DNA of 64,000 nt from JAVBLT01 sp031553315 (GTDB lineage: Bacteria; Verrucomicrobiota; Kiritimatiellia; RFP12; DVOR01): contig JAVBLT010000007.1 of NCBI GenBank assembly GCA_031553315.1, positions 168,475-232,474 of the forward strand. The letters run 5' to 3'. Made by a program: the position numbers and the translations under genes. Positions 52,708 through 59,428 of this stretch are shown in pieces. How positions within the stretch are numbered: the stretch's first letter is position 1; every line of letters begins with the position of its first letter. The notes under the pieces are model-generated. The model did not search any database and was not told where the DNA came from. It saw nothing but the letters and a program-made list of their open reading frames with translations.

Positions 52708-53202
52708 ATGATTGGCAAACACATTATCAACGTAAAAGTGGCCAACTGCCCGGGCGTGCTCGCCCGCATCGTCGGCCTCATCTCCGGTCGCGGCTTCAAC
52801 ATCGAGACCCTCAACGTGGGCCCCACCCACGACCCTGCCATCTCCAAAATGACCATCGTGTTTCCCGGCGAAAACACCGTCATCGACCAGATCATCGAGC
52901 AGCTCGCCAAACAGATCAACGTCTACGAAGTCGTCAACGTCACCGACCACGCCCACATCGACCGCGAAGTGCTCCTCGTGAAGATCGCCACCCAGGCCAC
53001 CGGGCGCGCGCCCATCATCGAAATCGCCATGCTCTTCAATGCAAAAGTCGTCGGCGTGCAGCCCGATGCCCTCACCGTTCAAATGGTCGGCGACCAGATG
53101 CAGGTCCAGCAGTTCCTGACCCTGCTCCAACCCTACACCATCGCGACCCTCTCGCGCTCCGGCACCATCGCCGTGGTGCAGGGCAGCTCCGGCGAGGCCT
53201 GA
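52708..53202 (+). CDS. ilvN: Acetolactate synthase, small (regulatory) subunit
   Basis: 164 residues. An N-terminal ACT domain (NVKVANCPGVLARIVGLISG, RGFNIETLNVGPTHDPAISK) binds valine for feedback control, and a C-terminal ALS-SS domain is present. Size is as in IlvH/IlvN of many bacteria. It follows ilvB by 3 bases and precedes aroE by 1 base, so all three are one transcript. Confidence 0.95.
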   Translation: MIGKHIINVKVANCPGVLARIVGLISGRGFNIETLNVGPTHDPAISKMTIVFPGENTVIDQIIEQLAKQINVYEVVNVTDHAHIDREVLLVKIATQATGRAPIIEIAMLFNAKVVGVQPDALTVQMVGDQMQVQQFLTLLQPYTIATLSRSGTIAVVQGSSGEA

Positions 53203-53203
53203 T

Positions 53204-54043
53204 ATGCGGCATTTTGCAGTTTTGGGGCACCCGGTGGCCCAGTCGTTCTCACCCGTGATGCACACCGCCTCCTTCCAGGCCATCGGCTACCCCGGCGACT
53301 ATGTGAAGCTCGACGTCTCCCCCGAAACCCTTCCCGCCGCGCTCGCCGACCTCGCCTCCCGCGGTTTCCTCGGGCTGAACCTCACCATTCCCCTCAAGGA
53401 AACCGCCCTCCGCCTCATGACCAGCCTCACCCCCGAAGCCGCCCGCGCAGGCGCCGTCAACACCGTGCGCATTGAGCCCGGCGGCGCCTTCGCCGGCCAC
53501 AATACCGACGGCGCCGGCTGCCTTGAAGCCATTCAGACCGAGCTTGGCGTCGACCCCGCCAACGCCACCGCCTGCATCGTCGGCTGCGGCGGCGCCGGCA
53601 AAGCCATCGCCTTCGCCCTCGGGTGCGCCGGCGCCAGGCTCCTGCTCGTGAACCGCACCCGCGAGCGCGCCGAACAGCTCGCCGAAAAGCTCCGCCGCCT
53701 GGGCATCGAAGCCGCCGCGGCCGGCGACCCCCTCGCCGCCGCCCGCGCTTCCCACCTCGTGGTGCAGTGCACCCCCTCCGGGCTGCCCGGTTACGACGCC
53801 CCCGCGCTTCCCCCCGAAGCCTTCTACCCCGGCCAGGCCGTGTACGACACCGTGATCCCCCCCCTCGCCCCCCTCACCCCGACCCTCCTCGCCGCCCAAA
53901 CCTCCGGCGCCCGCATCGCCGGCGGCGAAAGCATGCTCGTCTGCCAAGGCGCCCGCTCCTTCACCTTCTGGACGGGGCTCCAGCCCGACCGCGCCGCCAT
54001 GCGCCGCGCCGTTGAAGCCGCCCTCGCGGCGAAGCGAAACTGA
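53204..54043 (+). CDS. aroE: Shikimate dehydrogenase
   Basis: 279 residues, reducing 3-dehydroshikimate to shikimate with NADPH. Motifs: HPVAQSFSPVMHTASFQAIG (shikimate binding), NLTIPLKETAL with the catalytic Lys, GAVNTVR, HNTDGAGC with the catalytic Asp, and CIVGCGGAGKAIAFAL with NRTRERAE for NADP. It ends the ilv-aro transcript. Its neighbour downstream is an AT-richer islet, a clear compositional border. Confidence 0.95.
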   Translation: MRHFAVLGHPVAQSFSPVMHTASFQAIGYPGDYVKLDVSPETLPAALADLASRGFLGLNLTIPLKETALRLMTSLTPEAARAGAVNTVRIEPGGAFAGHNTDGAGCLEAIQTELGVDPANATACIVGCGGAGKAIAFALGCAGARLLLVNRTRERAEQLAEKLRRLGIEAAAAGDPLAAARASHLVVQCTPSGLPGYDAPALPPEAFYPGQAVYDTVIPPLAPLTPTLLAAQTSGARIAGGESMLVCQGARSFTFWTGLQPDRAAMRRAVEAALAAKRN

Positions 54044-54071
54044 GCCGTAACCCACGCGATTTATTTTGTCC

Positions 54072-54101
54072 TTGCAAACAGGTGCTACTACCCTTTATAA
54101 T
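54072..54101 (+). promoter_or_regulatory. Promoter with an internal repeat element (putative autoregulatory operator)
   Basis: TTGCAA (54072-54077), 18-bp spacer, TATAAT (54096-54101). The spacer contains GGTGCTACTACCC (54081-54093), so a protein bound there would block RNA polymerase. Transcription should start near 54108. Confidence 0.6.
54081..54093 (+). repeat. Repeat element GGTGCTACTACCC, copy 1
   Basis: Lies in the promoter spacer upstream of the RHH genes. Identical to the copy at 54466-54478; ends form a short GGT/ACC inverted pair. Confidence 0.75.
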
Positions 54102-54116
54102 ACCCTCCGTAATGAA

Positions 54117-54365
54117 ATGGAGTCTCTTGTGGCAAATCTTCCGGATATCAACAAAAAGCAATTCAACCTGCGCATTCCGATTGAAGTTTACAAGAAACTT
54201 TCCAAGCTTTCCAGGAAATTGGGAAAGCGGGAAACAGAAGCCGCCGTAAGCCTGATCGAAGATGGGGTCAGAAACATCGGCCTGACCTCCGCCGATTATG
54301 AAGAAATCATGAACGAGGTTAGAGAAAATGAAAGAAAAAGACGTAACTCCAGATCTGATTTGTAA
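54117..54365 (+). CDS. Ribbon-helix-helix-type DNA-binding protein 1
   Basis: 82 residues from ATG 54117. A TTG at 54066 would place the promoter inside the gene, so I reject it. Residues 15-53 fit a ribbon-helix-helix fold: strand QFNLRIP, helix EVYKKLSKLSRKLG, turn, helix ETEAAVSLIEDGVRN. The tail is charged (EVRENERKRRNSRS). Such proteins are dimeric repressors or antitoxins. No good Shine-Dalgarno is seen and the leader is only about 9 nt. It overlaps the second RHH gene by 38 bases. A toxin partner is not evident. Confidence 0.68.
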   Translation: MESLVANLPDINKKQFNLRIPIEVYKKLSKLSRKLGKRETEAAVSLIEDGVRNIGLTSADYEEIMNEVRENERKRRNSRSDL

Positions 54366-54501
54366 ACGGATTTTTTTGGATCCGCACATTGCCAAACGCG
54401 TTTCCAACTTCGCGAAATCACGCAAAATGAGGCTTGAAACAGCGTTTATTTTTTTGATTGAAAAGGGTGCTACTACCCGATTGAAAAAAATAGACCGGTG
54501 A
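54328..54501 (+). CDS. Ribbon-helix-helix-type protein 2 (57 residues)
   Basis: 57 residues, starting inside the end of the first RHH gene in another frame (AGAGAAA just upstream). The product aligns with RHH1: strand CKRIFLDP, helix IAKRVSNFAKSRKM, helix RLETAFIFLIEKGA. This points to a tandem paralogue that could heterodimerise. Its last codons (GATTR) are encoded by copy 2 of the repeat. Absence of stop codons over 57 codons alone would be weak; the paralogy supports it. Confidence 0.6.
   Translation: MKEKDVTPDLICKRIFLDPHIAKRVSNFAKSRKMRLETAFIFLIEKGATTRLKKIDR
54466..54478 (+). repeat. Repeat element GGTGCTACTACCC, copy 2
   Basis: Identical to copy 1 and within the 3' end of the second RHH gene. 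Copies 1 and 2 form perfect 13-bp direct repeats around both RHH genes. Confidence 0.75.
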
Positions 54502-54517
54502 TTTTTTTACGGCCAAA

Positions 54518-54531
54518 GGGTGCTAGAACCC
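54518..54531 (+). repeat. Repeat element variant GGGTGCTAGAACCC, copy 3
   Basis: A two-base variant of the same element with the same AAAGGGTGCTA left side as copy 2. It is 17 bp before the glycosyltransferase start codon. Confidence 0.65.
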
Positions 54532-54548
54532 GGAAAAAAGAGGGATTG

Positions 54549-55523
54549 ATGGTCAAAGTTTCGGTTGTTGTTCCGGTTTACCAGGTTGAAAAATACCTGC
54601 CCCGCTGCCTCGATTCCGTGCTTGGGCAAACCTTCACCGATTTTGAAGTGATCTGCGTGAATGACGGTTCCCCCGATGCGTGCGGGGAGATCCTGGCCGC
54701 CTACGCCCGAAAAGATTCCCGCATTCGCGTCGTCACACAGGAAAATCAGGGTCTTTCCATGGCCCGCAACAACGGAGTGAACGTTGCGAGCGGCGAATAT
54801 GTGCTTTTTCTCGATTCGGATGACTGTATCCACCCGCAACTCCTGGAAATCACCTATACGCTCGCGAAAACACACACCGCCGACATCGTCTGCTTCGGTT
54901 TTGAAAAAACCCAGGGAAGCGACCTTGCCGCCATCCCTTGGCAGGGGATTGCTTTTCCCGAAAGCGCGCGCCTGCCCTGCAGGCTGCCGGAAGCCCCCCT
55001 CTTTTCCTGCACGAAAAAAGGCGCGTTCAAATTCGCCTTCAACGTATGGTCCAAGCTTCACCGGCGCGATTTTATTCAGGGGCTTTCATTTATCCCCGGA
55101 ATTTATTTTGAAGATTACCCCTACTCCGTGGTTTTGCTGACGAAGGCCCCGAAAGTCGTCCTCCTCAAGGAAAAGCTGCACTATTACACCAACAATGAAA
55201 GCTCGATTTCAAATCACGCATTCACCCCCAAACACATTCGGGATTACCATACCGGTCTCTGTTTTATCGATGAAGCCTATAAAAACGCATCGAAAAAAGA
55301 GCGCCTTTTCGTTTTGAAAGAGATTTTCAGCAACATTTTGAAGCAGCAGCTGAATCACATTCTACGCAGCCCAAAAGAAAAACAGCCCCCCCTTTGGCAC
55401 GCGTTTACCCGGGAGCTCCTCGACCTGGATCGCCGGGGGTGCCTGATCTGGCGCGGCCATAAACTCAGGCGGTATTGGAAATACCGGGCATTGATCAGAA
55501 GCGGAAAGGGCGCACGATGGTGA
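54549..55523 (+). CDS. Glycosyltransferase family 2
   Basis: 324 residues from ATG 54549, preceded by AGAGGG. GT-A fold: KVSVVVPVYQVEKYLPRCLD, SVLGQTFTDFEVICVNDGSP, GLSMARNNGVNVASGEYV and the metal-binding LFLDSDDCIHP. The C-terminal half is helical and polar, typical of capsule/LPS transferases. It lies in an AT-richer islet with three further genes, all overlapping, forming a small surface-glycan cluster. Donor and acceptor are unknown. Confidence 0.9.
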   Translation: MVKVSVVVPVYQVEKYLPRCLDSVLGQTFTDFEVICVNDGSPDACGEILAAYARKDSRIRVVTQENQGLSMARNNGVNVASGEYVLFLDSDDCIHPQLLEITYTLAKTHTADIVCFGFEKTQGSDLAAIPWQGIAFPESARLPCRLPEAPLFSCTKKGAFKFAFNVWSKLHRRDFIQGLSFIPGIYFEDYPYSVVLLTKAPKVVLLKEKLHYYTNNESSISNHAFTPKHIRDYHTGLCFIDEAYKNASKKERLFVLKEIFSNILKQQLNHILRSPKEKQPPLWHAFTRELLDLDRRGCLIWRGHKLRRYWKYRALIRSGKGARW

Positions 55524-56389
55524 ACGCCCGTTATGATTTTATTTTGATCTGGGGCAACGGGCAGCATTGCAAACGTCACATTATCCGAGACATCGAAAAC
55601 CACGGCGGTTTTGAAATCCTGAACATTTTCGACCGCACCGTTAAGGATATGCCCGCATTTGTCAAAGAAGTTTACTCCTTTGACTACGCTCCCTTTGCCC
55701 ATTTAAAGAACAAAACCAGGTATCTGAAAAAAACGCCGCCTCAGGTCACACTCATTCTGCTTAAAAACACGAACCCCAATGAGGATTATTTGGGCGAGCG
55801 CGCTTTCCGCCACATTGAATCGCTGACCTTAAAGGCCTTGAAAGAACAACTCCGCGACACATACAACGAACGCCAATCCGACCGCCGCACCGAAAACCAC
55901 GTCATTCATGCCAGCGACAACCAGGCCCAGACCGAGCACCTGCTGCGCTGTTTCGGCTGGAAAAACGGGCTTCAGGATCTGTTGAAAAAATCCAATCCCG
56001 TTCTCAACAGCGTTTATCACCTGGGCGAAATCCGAACGTTTGAGTTGGAACAGATTGACATCAACGCTATTTATGTAAACATACTCACCGAAAAAGGCGC
56101 TCGGCCGACCCCATTGGCGGAAACCCCGCATTACCTGTCGATCGTCGACCAAGACGGCTGCTATGCCGATTACCTTCAAACCTATTCCGGAACGCAGCTG
56201 ACCGACTATTATTCTCCGGAGAAATTCAAAAAAGCGCAACGCCGTTTTCAGTATCTGACCGGCCCTTACAATGATTACATCATTACCAGAAAGCAGGGCG
56301 GCAAATACATCGTTCTCGACGGCGCCCACCGGGCCGCCATTCTTAAAGCCCAAAACAAAACCTCAATCATTGTGGCGGTGACGACATGA
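55517..56389 (+). CDS. Unknown glycan-locus protein with ParB-like C-terminal motif
   Basis: 290 residues from ATG 55517 (GGAAAGGG upstream), overlapping the GT2 gene by 7 bases. The N-terminal half (YDFILIWGNGQHCKRHIIRD, FEILNIFDRTVKDMPAF, NHVIHASDNQAQTEHLLRCF) resembles hypothetical proteins from polysaccharide loci; I know no function. The C-terminal ITRKQGGKYIVLDGAHRAAI looks like a ParB/sulfiredoxin-type nucleotide-binding motif. I infer a kinase- or transferase-like role in decorating a glycan, with low certainty. ATGA overlap with the next gene. Confidence 0.75.
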   Translation: MVNARYDFILIWGNGQHCKRHIIRDIENHGGFEILNIFDRTVKDMPAFVKEVYSFDYAPFAHLKNKTRYLKKTPPQVTLILLKNTNPNEDYLGERAFRHIESLTLKALKEQLRDTYNERQSDRRTENHVIHASDNQAQTEHLLRCFGWKNGLQDLLKKSNPVLNSVYHLGEIRTFELEQIDINAIYVNILTEKGARPTPLAETPHYLSIVDQDGCYADYLQTYSGTQLTDYYSPEKFKKAQRRFQYLTGPYNDYIITRKQGGKYIVLDGAHRAAILKAQNKTSIIVAVTT

Positions 56390-57051
56390 ACGATTCCACT
56401 CAGATAGACCTGGAAAAACTCTTTGTTCCCCTGAAAGACGAGGCGTATTGCATCATCAAGCTGAACGAGGATTTCCCCGATTACCGCCCCGGCAGCGATC
56501 TGGATATCTTTTGCTACGACCTTTCCAAAATGGCCAATCTGATTCTGCGGTTTGGCAATCACTATGTCGCCAAAGGCTGGCGGATAAAAACCTCAACGCT
56601 TGCCGAAAACCACGTGCAGATCGATTTTTTCCCAAAAGGTTCCAACACGCTCGACATCAAGTTTGATTTATACGGCCACCTGCCCAACTACACGCGCATT
56701 CAATTTAAAGAGGGGTTGTTTACCCGCGTCATTGATCATGCCGTGGCGCATAAATGTGTGAAAACGCCAGGTAAAATCGACGAGATGATTTTGCGGTATG
56801 CCGAATATGTTGAGTATTATAATATCCGTGCCGACAAAATTAAACACGTCGACTATATTTTAAAAAAAGCATCTGAGGCCGAGCGTGAACAATTCCTGGA
56901 TAAACTGCATTATTACACCGCCATTCCCGAGGAAAAGGTTGCGGAAAAAACCTTTCGGCAAGAATGTAAATCGAAGATAATCAAATTGATCTGTCTTTTT
57001 GTTCCCGTAAAAAAATGGCGCCGGAAGCTGAAAGCGAGCGCCAGGGGGTGA
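56386..57051 (+). CDS. Nucleotidyltransferase-fold protein of the glycan cluster
   Basis: 221 residues. The start CIIKLNEDFPDYRPGSDLDI contains a GSDLDIFC motif, the GS-x-x-D core of the nucleotidyltransferase superfamily. HVQIDFFP and DIKFDLYG could provide the third acidic residue. The C-terminus is basic (VKKWRRKLKASARG). Proteins of this kind often occur with capsule genes, but the reaction is not defined. It is translationally coupled on both sides by 4-base overlaps. Confidence 0.72.
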   Translation: MNDSTQIDLEKLFVPLKDEAYCIIKLNEDFPDYRPGSDLDIFCYDLSKMANLILRFGNHYVAKGWRIKTSTLAENHVQIDFFPKGSNTLDIKFDLYGHLPNYTRIQFKEGLFTRVIDHAVAHKCVKTPGKIDEMILRYAEYVEYYNIRADKIKHVDYILKKASEAEREQFLDKLHYYTAIPEEKVAEKTFRQECKSKIIKLICLFVPVKKWRRKLKASARG

Positions 57052-57899
57052 AAATCGTAAAATTCCAAGGCGGTTTGGGCAACCAGATGTTTCAATACGC
57101 ATTCGGCCAGGCGCTGGCAAACGCGCAGGGCGGCGATGTTTTGTACGACACTTCATGGTTTGATACCGTCAAAAACAGCGGGACGAGGCGCCATTTCGAT
57201 TTGGAATTTTTTAAGTGTCAAATAAACAAAGCGCCTGAAGCCCAGATTGAAAAGCTTCTGTTGCGAAAGGCGCCGAAGATGTTCCGCAGGTTTTTCGATC
57301 GGCACGTCAAAGATAAACAGGCAATGGTTTTCGATAAAAGGCTGCTGGAGATTGAAGGCGCCGCTTATTATTCCGGGTATTTTCAATCTGAACGCTATTT
57401 CAAATCGCTGCGCAGCGCGCTTTTAGAAGAATTTTCTCCGCGAAGGCCCCTTGATGGAAAAAATACCGCCATGCTGGATAAAATCACTTCGGTTGAGGCG
57501 GTGTCCCTGCACGTTCGCCGCGGCGATTATCTAAAGCTCGCCGGCATTTACGGCACGTGCGATTCAGCCTATTACACCCGTGCGGCGGCGTATATCGCCG
57601 CCCGCGTTCAAAACCCTCATTTCTTTTTGTTTTCCGATGATCTGAATTGGGTTTTGGATCATATCAGGCTCGATTACCCGTATACGGCGGTTGACGTCAA
57701 TGCTGAAAAAACCGCCTATTGCGATATGATGCTGATGAAAGCGTGCAAACACAACATCACGGCCAACTCAACGTTTTCATGGTGGGGCGCCTGGCTGAAC
57801 ACCCATCAAAACAAAATTGTGCTTTCCCCCGGCCGCTGGGTTAATGCTCCTGCCGAAACTTACCGAGACGTCATTCCCGAAGCATGGACAAAGGTATAA
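57048..57899 (+). CDS. Glycosyltransferase family 11, alpha-1,2-fucosyltransferase-like
   Basis: 283 residues from the GTG at 57048, which overlaps the preceding stop; this leaves MKIVKFQGGLGNQMFQYAFG, the classic GT11 start. The GDP-fucose motif HVRRGDYL and the C-terminal ITANSTFSWWGAWLN are both present. It probably adds fucose alpha-1,2 to galactose on LPS or capsule, giving a host-like H-antigen structure. The acceptor is inferred, not shown. It is the last gene of the AT-richer islet. Confidence 0.92.
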   Translation: MKIVKFQGGLGNQMFQYAFGQALANAQGGDVLYDTSWFDTVKNSGTRRHFDLEFFKCQINKAPEAQIEKLLLRKAPKMFRRFFDRHVKDKQAMVFDKRLLEIEGAAYYSGYFQSERYFKSLRSALLEEFSPRRPLDGKNTAMLDKITSVEAVSLHVRRGDYLKLAGIYGTCDSAYYTRAAAYIAARVQNPHFFLFSDDLNWVLDHIRLDYPYTAVDVNAEKTAYCDMMLMKACKHNITANSTFSWWGAWLNTHQNKIVLSPGRWVNAPAETYRDVIPEAWTKV

Positions 57900-57988
57900 C
57901 CCGGCGCGGATTTGACCTATCGATACGGCAAACAGGAGCGGCATGAGGACGCCAAAAGGCGTTTTCAAGCCGGTGGCTGAAATTCACC

Positions 57989-59089
57989 TCACGGCATTGA
58001 GGGCCGCCAGCAGACGAGGAGATCGTCGCCCAGGCGCTCCACGGTCTCGAAACGGCCGCGGGGAGCATCGGCCAGATGCCACCCCGAAGCGCTGAACCCG
58101 CTGCGCGCGGCGGGATCGTTGAACATAAAGGGCGCGTAAAAAAAATACCCCTCCTGCACGAGGCCCTCCTGAAGAAGAGACCCCGCCAGGCGCCCCCCCC
58201 CTTCGCAGAGGATGCGGTTGCAGCCTTCGTCGGCAACCAGGCGGCGCAAGAGCGATTCCAGGTGAATCCGCCCGTCGGTCGAGGCGGCGAAAAGCCAGAC
58301 CTTGGCTCCCGCGGCCTGCCAGGCCGAGACCCGGGAGGCGGGCGCGGCGGAGGTGGTCGCCACGATCGTGCGGCGAACCGCCGCATCGCGGAAAACGGTC
58401 AAATCGGGCGAAAGCGCCCCGCGCGCATCGAGCACGACCCGAAGCGCCTTTTCAGGCGCCCCCGGCAGGCGGCACAGAAGCGAGGGGTTGTCGCGGGAAA
58501 CCGTCTCGGCGCCCGCCAGAACCGCATCCGCGCGGAAGCGGAGGCGCTGCACCGCTTCGCGGGCGGGCGCGCCGGTAATCCATTTCGACGTATGGGCGCG
58601 GTCGGCGATGCGCCCGTCGAGCGTGAGCCCCAGCTTGAGCTCGACCCAGGGGAGCCCCGTGCCGACGCGGCGGGCGAAGGGCTCGATCACCCGGCGGCAC
58701 TCCGCCTCAAGCCCGCTCATTTCGACCTGGATCCCGGCGGCGCGGAGAATATCCACCCCGCGCCCGGCATGGCGGGGATTGGGATCGAGGCAGCCGATGA
58801 CCACGCGCGCAATCTTCTCGCGAATGATGAGATCCGTGCAAGGCGGCGTTCGCCCCGCAGTGCTGCACGGCTCAAGCGACACATGGAGCGTGGCGCCGCG
58901 CGGCGGCTCGGAGCAGGCCCGCACCGCCTCCACCTCCGCATGGGGCGATCCGGCGGCCTGATGGGCGCCCTCGCCGAGCAGGCGACCTTCCCGCACCACG
59001 ACCGCGCCCACAGGCGGATTGGGCGCGGTGAAACCGTCGCGGCTTTTCGCGAGGTCAATCGCTCGGAGCATCCATTCGCGGTCAGTCAT
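57989..59089 (-). CDS. ribD: Bifunctional riboflavin deaminase/reductase RibD
   Basis: 366 residues from ATG 59089 (AAAGGA upstream). The N-terminal cytidine-deaminase fold deaminates the pyrimidine intermediate, with zinc ligands in SPHAEVEAVRAC and LEPCSTAGRTPPC. The C-terminal reductase domain (about 150-366) has VELKLGLTLDGRIAD, SKWITG and ILCEGGGRLAGSLL. Together with ribF at 2261 it belongs to flavin synthesis, but the genes are about 55 kb apart. No FMN riboswitch is recognisable upstream. Confidence 0.95.
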   Translation of the reverse strand: MTDREWMLRAIDLAKSRDGFTAPNPPVGAVVVREGRLLGEGAHQAAGSPHAEVEAVRACSEPPRGATLHVSLEPCSTAGRTPPCTDLIIREKIARVVIGCLDPNPRHAGRGVDILRAAGIQVEMSGLEAECRRVIEPFARRVGTGLPWVELKLGLTLDGRIADRAHTSKWITGAPAREAVQRLRFRADAVLAGAETVSRDNPSLLCRLPGAPEKALRVVLDARGALSPDLTVFRDAAVRRTIVATTSAAPASRVSAWQAAGAKVWLFAASTDGRIHLESLLRRLVADEGCNRILCEGGGRLAGSLLQEGLVQEGYFFYAPFMFNDPAARSGFSASGWHLADAPRGRFETVERLGDDLLVCWRPSMP

Positions 59090-59136
59090 GGAAAAAATCC
59101 TTTTAAATTCTGTTGAACGCACAGAACAGTGAGAAC

Positions 59137-59165
59137 AGCATAATGCAAAATCGGCAGGTTGTCTA
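59137..59165 (-). promoter_or_regulatory. Candidate promoter for ribD
   Basis: On the minus strand TAGACA (59160-59165), 17-bp spacer, TATGCT (59137-59142), about 48 bp before the ATG. Confidence 0.5.
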
Positions 59166-59428
59166 CCCCGGAGTGGGCGCGGCGGAAAAAACGGGAGGCA
59201 CATCTGAAACCCGCTTTAGACTCAACGCTTCACTTCGTTCTTTTTAAAGAATTTCGATGATGTTTTAGGTTTAAATGCGATCGTTTCACTTTCCCGTTGA
59301 CTTGTTTTGTATACATGTCTATACTCGGATGCGTTTGAGCTGGTTCCGTATGCTCGCTGTTCCGTCAGGCAGGTGCATTGTCAAACGCGTTATGAATAAA
59401 TACCCCTCATTGTGAAAAGGAAACTCCT
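59166..59428. other. Intergenic region between divergent ribD and a surface protein gene
   Basis: AT-rich spacer. Apart from the plus-strand promoter at 59297-59325 I see only a stretch (about 59205-59255) with loose similarity to the repeat family at 919-1079, too weak to call. Confidence 0.4.
59297..59325 (+). promoter_or_regulatory. Strong sigma70-type promoter for the surface protein gene
   Basis: TTGACT (59297-59302), 17-bp spacer, TATACT (59320-59325). Predicts an untranslated leader of almost 100 nt. Confidence 0.75.

Noticed and set aside
54066..54116. TTG at 54066 as start of the first RHH gene
   Set aside because: It would place the -35, repeat and -10 boxes inside the coding region and adds residues outside the RHH fold; ATG 54117 is preferred.
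54466..54531. CRISPR-like repeat array
   Set aside because: Only three short copies with unequal spacing, one inside a gene and one in a promoter; no cas genes nearby.
59090..59428. FMN riboswitch upstream of ribD
   Set aside because: No conserved FMN aptamer sequence blocks are recognisable; only promoter-like boxes are seen.
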